NCBI GenBank assembly: GCA_964569385.1
Contig: CAZMUM010000009.1
Span: 54,300 to 118,299, forward strand
DNA length: 64,000 bases
Reading direction: 5' to 3'
DNA from: JAADHX01 sp964569385
GTDB taxonomy: Bacteria > Actinomycetota > Acidimicrobiia > Acidimicrobiales > Poriferisodalaceae
The notes beneath the pieces were generated by a model. That model was not told the DNA's origin. It saw only the letters and a program-made list of their open reading frames with translations, and did no database searches. Of the stretch, positions 8,463 to 18,300 are shown one piece after another (the first letter of the stretch is position 1; every line of letters begins with the position of its first letter). The position numbers were made by a program, and so were the translations under genes.

Positions 8463-8900
8463 ATGAACATCGAACAGATCGCCACCCGATTCACCGACCG
8501 GCCACACCCCGAACCCGGCGACGTCGCCATCGACCACCCATACCGGGCCCGCTGGTGGCTCCCGATCATCGGCCCCACCGCCACCTGCGCCCTCACCCAC
8601 CTCGTCACCGACACCATGAGTTCCGACTGGCAACTGACACCCGCCTCAGAGCTGGCCGTCAGCCTCGGGCTCGGCAAAGGCACCACCACGAACTCTCCGC
8701 TCATCCGATCCCTGCTCCGGCTCACCCGATTCGGATTCGGTCACTTCGACATCGCACCCGGCGAATCGGGCAGCGACCCCTGCCTCACCCTCTACCGCAC
8801 CATCGGACTCGTACCACAACGGCTCACCCGAAACTGGCCACAGCCGCTACAACAGGCCCACGCCACCGATCTCGCCGACATGTACCGCCAAGCCAGCTGA
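8463..8900 (+). CDS. Hypothetical leading-region protein
   Basis: A 145-residue soluble protein with ATG 8463 preceded by an AGGAG at 8452-8456. No domain is recognised. It contains HPYRARWWLPIIGPTATC and a KGTTTNSPLIRSLLRLTRFG segment that could be a DNA-contacting helix pair. It is the first of a series of + strand genes (ardC, HTH, ssb, helicase), each preceded by a long structured non-coding leader, the layout of a conjugative leading region. Function unknown. Confidence 0.6.
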   Translation: MNIEQIATRFTDRPHPEPGDVAIDHPYRARWWLPIIGPTATCALTHLVTDTMSSDWQLTPASELAVSLGLGKGTTTNSPLIRSLLRLTRFGFGHFDIAPGESGSDPCLTLYRTIGLVPQRLTRNWPQPLQQAHATDLADMYRQAS

Positions 8901-9177
8901 CACCTCCACCAGCGAGGCGCCATCACGTTGGTGCTCGCGCGGCCACCAAGACCCAGCGAGCGCCCGTCTCGCAGAGACCGCCGACCCATGCTGGCCAGAG
9001 ACCACTTCGTGTTGATAGGTGCCAGGTCGGGCAAGGGACCGTGCCGGACCGGCCCGCTTTCGGCGTAAAGCCCATTCACCACTATGCGGCTACGCCGAAG
9101 TGAGCATCTCCCGACCCTGCGGGTCGAAGGCCAGGGCTTGACACCGCGGGCCACCCCGGCGGGGTCGCTTCCAGCGA

Positions 9178-9196
9178 ACGCAGCGCAGCGCTGCGT
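9178..9196. repeat. Perfect 8-bp-arm hairpin in the ardC leader
   Basis: ACGCAGCG (9178-9185) and CGCTGCGT (9189-9196) form a perfect stem with a 3-base loop, about 30 bases before the ardC start. A second dyad, GACCC/GGGTC, lies near 9114-9125. The roughly 325-base leader (8901-9226) has no gene. Candidate single-stranded-DNA promoter or leader structure. Confidence 0.5.
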
Positions 9197-9226
9197 CCGC
9201 ATCTGCGAACCAACGGGAGACGATCA

Positions 9227-10114
9227 ATGAACTACCAAGACCACGCCACCGCCATAACCGGCCGACTCGTCGAAATGATCCGCACCGGATCCCACGACAC
9301 CTGGGCCATGCCCTGGCACACCCACGACCTCGGCGACCTCCTCAACGCCCGCAACGCCACCACCGACACCCGCTACAACGGCGCCAACGTCATAACCCTC
9401 GCCCTCGACGCCTTGGACCGCGGCTACCCCACAGGGGAATGGGCTACCTACAAGCAATGGGCCGAGCACGGCGCCCAGGTCCGCAAAGGCGAACGATCCG
9501 CCCAGGTCATCAAGTGGGTCACCCACAAGAACACCGACAACGACCACGCCCCTGCCGGTGAAGGGGAGAAGCGTGACACCCGGCGGCTGTTGCCCCGTGT
9601 GTATGCGGTGTTCAACGCCCACCAGGTCGACGGCTACGACGCCCAACCCGCCACCATCACCGACACCCCAACCGATCAATGGATCGCCGCCATCGGCTCC
9701 GACGTTCACTACGGCGGAGACCGCGCCTACTACGCACCACGCCCGGACCGGATCTATGCCCCAGGCATCGACCAATACGACGACCCCGCCGCCTTCTACT
9801 CCACCGTCCTGCACGAACACGTCCACTGGACCGGCCACACGAGCCGCCTCAACCGCCCCGAACTCGGAAAGCCCTTCGACAGCGCCGACTACGCGGCCGA
9901 GGAACTCGTAGCCGAACTCGGATCGGCCATCGCCTGCGCCCGTCTCGGCATCAGCCCCCAGCCCCGACCCGACCACGCCGCATACCTGGCCCACTGGCTA
10001 ACGGCACTGAACGCCGACCCCAAGACGTTGTTTCGCACGGCCGCCGCTGCACAGCGCGCAGTTGACCTGCTCGAAGCCCTCGCCGGCGCGAAACCCGAAG
10101 AGGCAGCGGCATGA
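9227..10114 (+). CDS. ardC: ArdC-like antirestriction protein (ssDNA-binding plus zincin)
   Basis: A 295-residue protein with the ArdC architecture. The N-terminal ssDNA-binding domain (about 1-135) includes the YNGANVITLALDAL and WATYKQWAEHGAQVRKGE stretches. A zinc metallopeptidase-like domain has HEHVHWTGH (H196, E197, H200, H204) and a downstream EELVAELG acidic element. ArdC proteins enter or are expressed early in recipients and protect incoming DNA from restriction. It sits in the presumed leading region with ssb and an HTH gene, and its stop overlaps the start of that HTH gene (ATGA). Confidence 0.9.
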   Translation: MNYQDHATAITGRLVEMIRTGSHDTWAMPWHTHDLGDLLNARNATTDTRYNGANVITLALDALDRGYPTGEWATYKQWAEHGAQVRKGERSAQVIKWVTHKNTDNDHAPAGEGEKRDTRRLLPRVYAVFNAHQVDGYDAQPATITDTPTDQWIAAIGSDVHYGGDRAYYAPRPDRIYAPGIDQYDDPAAFYSTVLHEHVHWTGHTSRLNRPELGKPFDSADYAAEELVAELGSAIACARLGISPQPRPDHAAYLAHWLTALNADPKTLFRTAAAAQRAVDLLEALAGAKPEEAAA

Positions 10115-10359
10115 GCCGGCCCGCCAGCACCCGCTACCCCTTCGAACCCCTCGCCACCCAAGCCGGGACCGCCACCATCGAAACCCTGGCAGCCCGTATC
10201 GGAGTCAGCCGCCGTACCGTTCACCGCTGGGCCATCCACGGCATCCCCGCCGAACAAGCCGACCGGGCCGCTATCGCCATCGGATCACACCCCGCCTGCC
10301 TGTGGCCCGAGCACTGGAACCAGACCTACCTCGAACCCTCCGCAGCAGGATGCACGTAG
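10111..10359 (+). CDS. Small helix-turn-helix DNA-binding protein
   Basis: An 82-residue protein with a clear HTH, TIETLAARIGVSRRTVHRWA (about residues 27-46), followed by a short dimerisation-like tail. It overlaps the end of ardC by 4 bases, so the two are translationally coupled. It could control the leading-region genes or the GGATAGGT sites, but no evidence ties it to a site. Confidence 0.75.
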   Translation: MSRPASTRYPFEPLATQAGTATIETLAARIGVSRRTVHRWAIHGIPAEQADRAAIAIGSHPACLWPEHWNQTYLEPSAAGCT

Positions 10360-11003
10360 CGGCACCGAATCCGGATCCGTCGATGCCGGTCCCGGGGTTC
10401 CACCCAGCCAGCCGCGCCATCATCCGACGCCATCGCCCCCGCTACCACCTCCGCTGTCGTCCGAATCGGCCCGACTGATTCCGAAGCCGCCAGCCACTGA
10501 CCCGATCACACGTACTGCTCCGGTACCGATCAGTCCTTCCTAGCGAGCGATCCCCAGCGCCCGAACCTCCACGACCATCGACGAGACGCGGCGTCACACC
10601 GCGCGATCGCCGAGCACTCGACGACCAGACAGCCACGTTCGCTGCATGCCGCCGTCGACTCGCCGCAACACCAGACCGGACGGACCCGTTGGCATCATCA
10701 CCGAGGCCCGCCCGCTGAGCCGTCCGTGCCACACCAGTCCATGGCCAATCCTCGTCCTGGCCGGTTCTGGCGGCCCGGGGCAAGTCCAGGCGTCATGCTC
10801 CGCCGGGCCCGCACCGACGCAACCCCCTTTCCCGAAACCACTCGGCACCGACTACGTCGCCGTCCGCTCACTTCGCTCGGCCTCGCTAGGCCCCGGAAAA
10901 GAAGGTCAAGGCCCTACGGGCTGCGTCGCCGCTACACCCCGACGGCTGAGACCCCCGAACACCCCGGACCACCGGGAACCAACCAAGAACAAGGAGACAT
11001 CAG
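10360..11003. other. Long non-coding leader before ssb
   Basis: About 640 bases without a supported gene; the open frames here are low-complexity Arg/Pro-rich shadows. The last 150 bases hold GC-rich dyads such as GGCCTCGCTAGGCC near 10880-10895 and end in the ssb ribosome-binding site AAGGAG (10988-10995 area). It is a candidate single-stranded promoter (Frpo-like) region or a site for other regulatory RNA structure. Confidence 0.45.
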
Positions 11004-11360
11004 ATGAACAACGTGACACTCGTCGGCCGGCTCGCCACCGAACCCCGACTCGAAGAAACCAACGGCAACCCGATCTGCACCTTCCGACTCGCAGTCGACC
11101 GAGGCCGCACCGAAGGCGCCGACTTCATCCCCATCAAATGCTTCGGCACCCCCGCCGAACAACACCACAAGTACCTCACCAAAGGCCGCCTCGTCTCGAT
11201 CACCGGGCGGATCAGCCACTCCCAGTGGAAGGACAAGGAGACCGGCGACCCCCGGGAGCGCTACGAAGTCATCGCCAACTACATCGGCTACCTCGATTCC
11301 CCCACGTCCGAAGTCGACACCGACTCCGCCGACGTGAAGCCAGGAGAGCAGCCATTCTAG
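11004..11360 (+). CDS. ssb: Single-stranded DNA-binding protein
   Basis: A 118-residue SSB: one OB fold (about 1-100) starting MNNVTLVGRLATEPRLEE, with FIPIKCFG and the GRLVSITGRI strand, then a short acidic linker and the C-terminal tip GEQPF, a variant of the DDIPF tail that recruits partner proteins. The ATG is preceded by AAGGAG. Plasmid-type SSBs coat incoming single strands, which fits its position beside ardC. It is distinct from the tandem OB-fold protein at 38.2 kb. Confidence 0.92.
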   Translation: MNNVTLVGRLATEPRLEETNGNPICTFRLAVDRGRTEGADFIPIKCFGTPAEQHHKYLTKGRLVSITGRISHSQWKDKETGDPRERYEVIANYIGYLDSPTSEVDTDSADVKPGEQPF

Positions 11361-11531
11361 ACAGAGCGCTGCCGGGGCCGGCGGGCCCCGGCGGCCTCAA
11401 CCCGTTCGTATGACGCAGGGGCTCAGTTCTTCACCATGCACTTCGAGTTGAGGTGATTCGGCCGTCGGATAGAGCGCCCGGTCCGCCCCAGGATCACGAC
11501 CAAGGGGCGAGAGACGGTTCACACTGGAGCC

Positions 11532-14500
11532 ATGCAATCTGCTGGCCAGGTCTTCCTAAGCGCGGGCGCATCGACCCTTTGCGACGGCGCCGTGGTCGCT
11601 CGTCGATTCACTGTCCAATTGGGCGACGAGGCTCAAGCGGCGATGGCCTGGCGTCTTGCTCGTGCCTACGTCGCTCCACACCGCAGAGTGGGCAGCCCCG
11701 AGGGAAGCGTCGCGCCCCACCTCCCGACGAAAGACAAGCCCCGAAAGGCCGACTTTGGCGAGCTACTCGCTCACCTGCTCTACGAGCAGATGTTCGGCCA
11801 CCAGATTCCTTTCTCGCGTCTTTGGGCCAAGCCAGCACCCAATGCGACGCTTCAGGGAGCGGACTGTGTGTCCGTTCTTGTCAACCCGGCCGAGCCTCTC
11901 CAACCCTTCACCGTGGAGGTCAAGGTCCGGACCGGAGGCACAGGGTCAGGCGATCTTCTGAAAGAGATCACCGACTCAGTGTCGATCACCAATGACCCCC
12001 TTTATCTCGCGGCAGCGTGGCGATCCGGACTCGACAAGCTCGACGCTCACCCGGAGGCCGGCACCGCGTACGCGTACTCAGCTGCGCAGCATCTTGCACT
12101 CCTAGACGGAACACCGGCCGAGGAGCTTCCGCCCTATACACGTCACGCGTTGATCGTCACCGACGGCGCGGACATAAAGGCGGAGACGATCGAGAAACAC
12201 TGGAAGCCACCTCCAGTAAGCGCGCTCACGATCGTCAAGATCACGGACCTCGTCGACTTGATCGCCTCGGTATACGAGAAAGCTAGCGAACTCACCATCG
12301 GACAATTGCGCGAGATCGGCAGTCCCGATGGAAGAGCCATCCCGACCATGGCGGCGAACGAAGGTCTCGAGACACCAGTGAGCCCGGGATGGCTTGCAGC
12401 TCAAGATGGCTCGGAGCATCACCCGATTCTGGAAGCGTCGCTGTGGTACCTGGCAGATCATGACGGCATCGCCAGCGCTCGAGCGCGCGAATTCTTTGAC
12501 AGCACCGATCCAACGACTCGTGTCCTTGCACGACTCTTGGCCGGTCACGACCGAACCGCTCTTCGAATCGCAGCGGACCAGGTTCCAACAATCGCTGACT
12601 ACGTTTCGATCGTACAGGACTGCCTCATGCGACCGGGCAACCTAGAAGAGGACCGCGGGCGGCTCACCCAGGCCGCGGTGAAGGCAGGCGAGATGGACGC
12701 GAGCGCTGGTCACGACTTGCAGATTGCGAATGAAGCAATCTGCTATCGGCTCGCCCGCCACCCAGAGAGAACGCTCCGGAACAGCGGAATAGCAGGTGCG
12801 AGGGTCCTGCACGTCGCTCGTCATCTCATCAAACAAGGCATCCACGCATTCTGGCCGTCACAGTCCACGGCCATCGAAGCTGGCCTACTCAACCAGCCAC
12901 CTGAACCCTTCGCGCTTCGACTTCCAACAAGTGGCGGCAAGACGACGCTGATCTCCCTCGCCGCGGCGAACGCTCTGGATTGCGAGCCTGGCAGCCGGGT
13001 CGTAGTTCTCGCCCCCAGTCGCGCTCTAGTCAGCCAGCTGAGAGACGATCTGGATAGACAGCTAGGCAAGACCGGAGTGTCAGTGCTCGCACTTCATGGC
13101 GAGCTTGAGTTCGGTGACAACCTCCCACCGGCGGAGAGCGACGAGGACCTCGTGACCGTAATGACTCCGGAACGATTCGACCTCGACTGGAGGCGATCGC
13201 AGACCAGTGACGACTTCGATCCAATGGAGGCGAACTTGAGCGCGGTCATCGTGGACGAAGCGCACCACCTCGCCAATGCAACCCGTGGGACACGTCTTGA
13301 GATCGCCGTCAGCCGGGTCCTACGGGCCGGGATCCCGGTATGCCTTATGTCAAGTCAACTCGGCGGAATCACAGCACTGGGCGATTGGATCGGAGGCAGC
13401 CATGCGGAATCCGACTGGCGACCAGCCCACCACATTCGCCAAGTCTATTTCCCCACCCTCAGTTCGCCCTCACCGGAGGATCCGAGCGACACGATCGGGC
13501 TCGGAACCATCAAGAGCGAAGCTGGATCGAAAGAAACTCGGATCACCATCACACGGAGGGCCGACTCACTCGACCCATCGATCGCGGCGAAGGAGCGCCG
13601 AGATCAAGCAGCAGCCCTTGGGACCCAATTCAGCCCCGACGGCCCAGTCGTCGTGTACTCCGCGACCAAGCAGAACATTCCCAGACTTGTCGACGATCTT
13701 TACAGGCGCACGAAGGACGATCCTCCGCCTCACCTTTTGGAGCTAACGAAGCTCGCCCACACGCTCCCAGAGGCCGCTTCCAGGGAGCGCGACCTGCTTC
13801 TCGCCGGCATCGGAGTCCATCATCGCGACGTCCGTCAACGCGCGCGCCGGCTGGTTGAGCGTGCGGCACGAGCCGGATACCTTCGGTACTTGGTCTGCAC
13901 TTCAACGTTGCTAGAGGGCGTCGACTTTCCCATTCGCACCGTGATATTGGCCTACCCGAACCTGGGTCCAGCCGACGTGACCGTCGGAGACCTACGCAAC
14001 CTCGAGGGGCGCGCCGGGAGGGGAGGCCTTCATACATGCGGCCGCATCCTCGTCTGCTGCAAGAACGAAGACCGCGCCAATCACCATCTCCACCTGTTCC
14101 GTCGCCAGCTCCCGCCAACCTCGAGTCAGCTGCACCAGGCCTACGTTGCACTCCGCAGGCGTGCGGAGAATGCCAATCTGGACCCGCTCGACGCCTTCAT
14201 CCTCGAATCGATAGCCGACGCCGCCCTCACCGATATCGACCTACGTCAAGCGCTTGAGGATGTTCTTGGTCGATCGCTCTACTTCGCAGGCCTCCACTCA
14301 GTTCAACGTGACGACCTGCTCGCACGAGCCGAAGAGCGTGCCCAGAGGCTGACGGCCGTCAGAAGTACGCCATGGCTTCAGGTGGTCTACCGGACCGGTC
14401 TGCCGCTCCGAACCTGTGACCTTCTCCGGTCCAGACTTGCCGGAATCGATAGCAAGGGCATCGCTGAACTCGGCTCCGAAATGCTCTTGATCCCGCCCCT

Positions 14501-14966
14501 CACCGCCGACGCCGCCCTGTTCGAACTCGTCTCCGAAGTCGTCCTCACCGCTGCTGAGCTCGGCTGGCCGGCAGAGCTTACGGATTCGCAGTCTCGACGG
14601 ATCATTGAGGGATGGCTCTCTGGGACAGAGCCGAGCGAGACGGGCCGAGGGATCGACGTCGCCGAACTCGCGACCCAGAAGTGCTTCGACAGGCTGGCCC
14701 AGCAAGGCCCCTGGCTCGTCGGAGCTAGCATCGAGATCCTCGGCTTTGACCGGAACATGTCTTCCCAGGAGCGGGCGCGGCTCCACGAGACCCTCGAAGT
14801 AGGGAGGCTGAGGGCAGGCACCAACGCGCACGCCTCGGCGGAGCTCGTGGCACGTGGTGAGGATCGAGCTGACGCCAGTCGTTGGTGGAACGACTACCTA
14901 CAGGCTTCAGCACCAGGTTCATTCGAGGACTTCCTCGCGGCCATGGCCGAAGATGAGCCCTTCTAG
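11532..14966 (+). CDS. hamAB: Hachiman-like fusion: HamA-type nuclease domain joined to HamB-type Ski2 helicase
   Basis: A 1144-residue protein with two parts. Residues about 60-240 look like a PD-(D/E)xK nuclease of the HamA (DUF1837) type: FGELLA (E77), GAD (D111) and VEVK (E129, K131). Residues about 420-1000 form a Ski2-like superfamily-2 helicase: Walker A PTSGGKT (465-471), DEAH (575-578), STLLEGVDFP (791-800) and motif VI EGRAGR (825-830). In Hachiman defence these are separate proteins, HamA and HamB; the combined normal lengths fit this one chain. HamB senses damaged or phage DNA and HamA degrades DNA. The start ATG has GGAG close upstream. It follows ssb in the leading region. The nuclease assignment is by motif pattern and is less sure than the helicase. 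Confidence 0.72.
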   Translation: MQSAGQVFLSAGASTLCDGAVVARRFTVQLGDEAQAAMAWRLARAYVAPHRRVGSPEGSVAPHLPTKDKPRKADFGELLAHLLYEQMFGHQIPFSRLWAKPAPNATLQGADCVSVLVNPAEPLQPFTVEVKVRTGGTGSGDLLKEITDSVSITNDPLYLAAAWRSGLDKLDAHPEAGTAYAYSAAQHLALLDGTPAEELPPYTRHALIVTDGADIKAETIEKHWKPPPVSALTIVKITDLVDLIASVYEKASELTIGQLREIGSPDGRAIPTMAANEGLETPVSPGWLAAQDGSEHHPILEASLWYLADHDGIASARAREFFDSTDPTTRVLARLLAGHDRTALRIAADQVPTIADYVSIVQDCLMRPGNLEEDRGRLTQAAVKAGEMDASAGHDLQIANEAICYRLARHPERTLRNSGIAGARVLHVARHLIKQGIHAFWPSQSTAIEAGLLNQPPEPFALRLPTSGGKTTLISLAAANALDCEPGSRVVVLAPSRALVSQLRDDLDRQLGKTGVSVLALHGELEFGDNLPPAESDEDLVTVMTPERFDLDWRRSQTSDDFDPMEANLSAVIVDEAHHLANATRGTRLEIAVSRVLRAGIPVCLMSSQLGGITALGDWIGGSHAESDWRPAHHIRQVYFPTLSSPSPEDPSDTIGLGTIKSEAGSKETRITITRRADSLDPSIAAKERRDQAAALGTQFSPDGPVVVYSATKQNIPRLVDDLYRRTKDDPPPHLLELTKLAHTLPEAASRERDLLLAGIGVHHRDVRQRARRLVERAARAGYLRYLVCTSTLLEGVDFPIRTVILAYPNLGPADVTVGDLRNLEGRAGRGGLHTCGRILVCCKNEDRANHHLHLFRRQLPPTSSQLHQAYVALRRRAENANLDPLDAFILESIADAALTDIDLRQALEDVLGRSLYFAGLHSVQRDDLLARAEERAQRLTAVRSTPWLQVVYRTGLPLRTCDLLRSRLAGIDSKGIAELGSEMLLIPPLTADAALFELVSEVVLTAAELGWPAELTDSQSRRIIEGWLSGTEPSETGRGIDVAELATQKCFDRLAQQGPWLVGASIEILGFDRNMSSQERARLHETLEVGRLRAGTNAHASAELVARGEDRADASRWWNDYLQASAPGSFEDFLAAMAEDEPF

Positions 14967-15191
14967 CCCGTCCGGCGCATCGGCGGCCCGAACCTCTCGG
15001 CCACCCGATCTCGAGCCGTCAGCACCCTCCGTCAGTCCGCACTGGTCACCGTCCCAGAGAAGCGCTCGGCCAAACGACACCCGCCGTCGGTGCCAGGTCT
15101 CCCTCCCAGCCACAAACGTTTCGGCTCGAACAACCTCCACTTCCCAACGGAAAAATGTCAGACACATCTGCAGGTCCTGCGGACCTCCGAT

Positions 15192-15240
15192 GGATAGGTC
15201 GAGGAGTAGGTCCCGGATAGGTACTCGATAGGTACCTATC
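15192..15240. repeat. GATAGGT repeat cluster with 14-bp palindrome, candidate oriT/operator
   Basis: GGATAGGTCGAG at 15192, GGATAGGTA at 15215-15223 and a perfect palindrome GATAGGTACCTATC at 15227-15240. The same GGATAGGTCGA core recurs at 23.3-23.4 kb. It lies just upstream of the relaxase gene, where a conjugation origin or relaxase-operon operator is expected. The gap 14967-15271 has no gene. Confidence 0.6.
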
Positions 15241-15271
15241 CGAGCGAATTTCTCGACAAGGCGGGGCCGAG

Positions 15272-15306
15272 TGTCCCAATGGCCGAAACCGGCGGGTCAC
15301 AGGTAG
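15272..15306 (+). promoter_or_regulatory. Bipartite conjugation motif, copy A (relaxase)
   Basis: TGTCCCAAT (15272-15280), 13 bases, then GGGTCACAGGTAG from 15294. It is one of five copies with identical 13-base spacing. A start codon (GTG 15310) falls exactly where the ATG lies after copies B and C. It probably drives the relaxase gene. Confidence 0.7.
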
Positions 15307-15309
15307 TAC

Positions 15310-15333
15310 GTGTCCTGTGAGTTCCCACCATGA
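15310..15333 (+). CDS. Possible 7-codon leader peptide overlapping the relaxase start
   Basis: GTG 15310 sits at the same distance from the promoter motif as the ATGs after copies B and C, so it could be read from a leaderless mRNA. It encodes VSCEFPP and stops at TGA 15331-15333, which overlaps the relaxase ATG (ATGA). It may couple translation of the relaxase, which has no strong ribosome-binding site. This is inference from position only. Confidence 0.3.
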   Translation: MSCEFPP

Positions 15334-18300
15334 TCGTGAGCGTCACCACCCTTGGAGCCAACGCGGGTGCCGTTGGTCGCGCGGCCGGCAACGTCGTTGG
15401 TTACCTCGAAGGAGCTGCCAATTCGGCCGACAACGCTACCGAGAAACGCCGCTCTCAGCCAGGGTCTCGCGCTGATCGGAGCCCAGCTCCCGCTGAGGGA
15501 ACGACCTCTGGCATTGGTGCGTACTACGCCGACTCTGCCGAGGTCGCCGGAACATGGCGCGGCCGGGGCGCGTCAGCCGAGGGCTTCGATCTGGGCGACA
15601 CGGTCGACGCGGAGACGTTTCGGCGGGTACTGCTCGGACAGGATCCTCACAGTGGCGATCAGCTCGTGGCCGCGACCGGTTCGGCGGGTCGTTCTCGAGG
15701 TCACGCTCGCGGCCCGTCCACGCGGGAGTCTGATCTGTCGGAGATCCTGACGACGGCTCGGGTCGCGGAGATCACGGGCGTCGATGTTTCCTACGTTCGG
15801 CGGCTGGCGGCGAAGACATCGGAGATTCGGATGGTGCAGGCATCCGCAGACCTCGCTGGCACTGTCGGTCCGGAGACACCGGCGTCGTTTCTCGATGCCA
15901 TCAAGGACGCCGAGGGCCGTTGGGCGGTGACGCGCGGCGAGGCGGAGCGGTTCGCGGCGGGCCGGCGTGAGCCGCAGGTCGTTCTGGGATACGACATCAC
16001 GTGGTCGGTGCCGAAGTCCGTGTCGGCTGTGTACGCGCAGGGCACCGACCAGGATCGGGCAGTCATCGACGATGCCATCGAGTCGGCGGTCGCCGCCGGC
16101 ATGGACTACCTGGAGCGGAAAGGGTTCCACGTGCGCAGGAACGGTGTCCGTGAGAAGGCTGACCATATGGTGGCCGCCTCGTACCGGCACTACACGAATC
16201 GTTCATTGGAGCCTCAGCTTCATGAGCACGTCGTGGTGGCGAACATGGCCAGGAACAGTCTCGGTGAGATTCGCGCAGTCGATGCCCGCGGTCTGTTCGC
16301 CCACGCCACGACAGCCGGCTACCTGGCCGCGGCCGAACTCCGTACCGAACTTGCCGACCGGCTGGGCGTCGCATGGTCCGAGGTTCACAAGGGCATCGCA
16401 GACATCGACGGCGTCGACCGATCGACGATCATGGCGATCTCTTCGAGGCGACAGGCACTCATGTCGCTCGCGGAGGAAATGGGCTACTTCACCGCCAGCG
16501 GCCGGCAGAAGGCCGCGCTGGCTACGAGGCCGAGCAAGGAGCACCCGGTGGAGGCAGCCGAACTTCACGCGAGATGGCGGACGATTCTCGCCGATGCCGG
16601 GTTCGACGCGACCGCGGTCGAACAACTCCGGGATCGCAACGGACTCGCCCTGTGGTCCCCGAACGACACCCAGGCCCTCTTCGCCCATCTCGCCAGTCAT
16701 CGCGGCGTGACCGAGCAGGTGGCGATCTTCGATCGTCGCGACGTTCTCCAAGCAACGGCCACATTCGCCAACGACCGGCTATCGGCTGCCGAGATCGAGG
16801 ATCTCGCCGACCAGTGGCTCGGCACCGATTCGGTGATCCCGCTGGAAGTCAACGACGGTGCTCGCCGGGAGACGATCGGATTCGGCGCGGCTCAAGTGTC
16901 GCTGACACCGGACGAGCAGCGGTACACGACGCCGCACATGATCCAGATCGAACGCCGAACCATCGACCGTCACCAATCCGGCCTCGACACCGGCCACGGC
17001 CTCATCGAGCCAACCACCGTCGAGGCGGCAATCACCACCTCGCCGGTGAACCTCGGGCCCGATCAAGCCGCGATGGTCCGAGCGATCTGCACCTCGGGCG
17101 ATCAGTTCCAAGCAGTCATCGGGCGCGCCGGAGCCGGAAAGACCACCGCACTTCAAGCCGCGGTTGTGGCATGGGAGAACGCCGGATTCAAGGTGCTCGG
17201 GGCAGCGCCGTTCGCCGAGGCGGCCCGCAACCTCGAATCAGAGACCGGGCTGCGGTCGACGACTCTTGCGGGGCTCCTCACCCGGATCGAAACCGCCGGC
17301 GATCCACGCACCGTCATCGACAGCAACACCGTCATAGTGGTCGATGAGGCCTCCACGATCGGGAACCGACAGCTCGACCGTCTCTATCGCCACGCCACCG
17401 AGACCGGCGCGACCGTGCGAACAATCGGCGACCCGCACCAGCACCAATCGGTTGAAGCCGGTGGGCTGTGGAAGCACATCACGACCATCCATGCGGAACG
17501 AACACCGGTCCTGGAGGTGAACCGACGTCAGTCGGGCGCGGACATGGGTCAAGTCCGACTGGCGCTCGATGAGTACCGCAACGGTCTCATCTCCTCAGCA
17601 ATGCACCGACTCGACGGGGACTCGCGCATCGTCACGGCCACGAACTGGGAGGAGCTACTCGACACGATGGCGGCTGACTGGTTTGTCGATCACCAACGCC
17701 ACCGAACCGGCGCCGCGATCGAGTCGAAGATGATTGCTGAGCGCAACAGCGACCGCCACGCCCTCAACCGGCGAGCGCAGACCCTGCTCCGCCAAGCCGA
17801 CGAGATCGGACAACCGGTGGTGATCGGCGAGACCGCGTTCCATGTCGGGGACCGAGTCGTTGCCCAAGCGCGCAACTCCGAACTCCGAATCTCGGATGCG
17901 GAGAGACGTGATCACGTCATCAACGGATCCCAGGGAACGGTCGTCGCAATCAAGGGACCCACGACCGAGGCCGACTTGGTCGTTGACTTCGACGATCTCG
18001 GAGCCATCCGGGTCCCCCACGATTTCGTCGTGACCGAAGTTGGTCCCGGACGAGGCGGCGGAATCACCCCCGGCTACGCGGTCACATCGTTCAAAGCCGA
18101 GGGGCAGACGTATGACGTGGGACGCAACCTTGCAGCCCCGGGGGCGGTGAACACCGAAGGCATGTACGTCGCCCTCACCCGAGGGCGAAACGACCAACGC
18201 ACCTACACCATCGCCCCCGACGACCAGCACACAGAACAGCGCGAGCTACCCGTTATCGCCGACGACCGAACCGCGCTCGAAGCACTGGCCGAGTCTCTCT

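Noticed and set aside
10646..11413. + strand frame overlapping the ssb leader and gene
   Set aside because: Low-complexity Arg/Pro-rich; ssb in another frame has ribosome-binding site and family sequence.
15272..15312. Reading the repeated motif as a housekeeping -35/-10 promoter
   Set aside because: TAGTAC adjoining the ATG would start transcripts inside the gene, and TGTCCC to TAGTAC spacing is about 26 bases.
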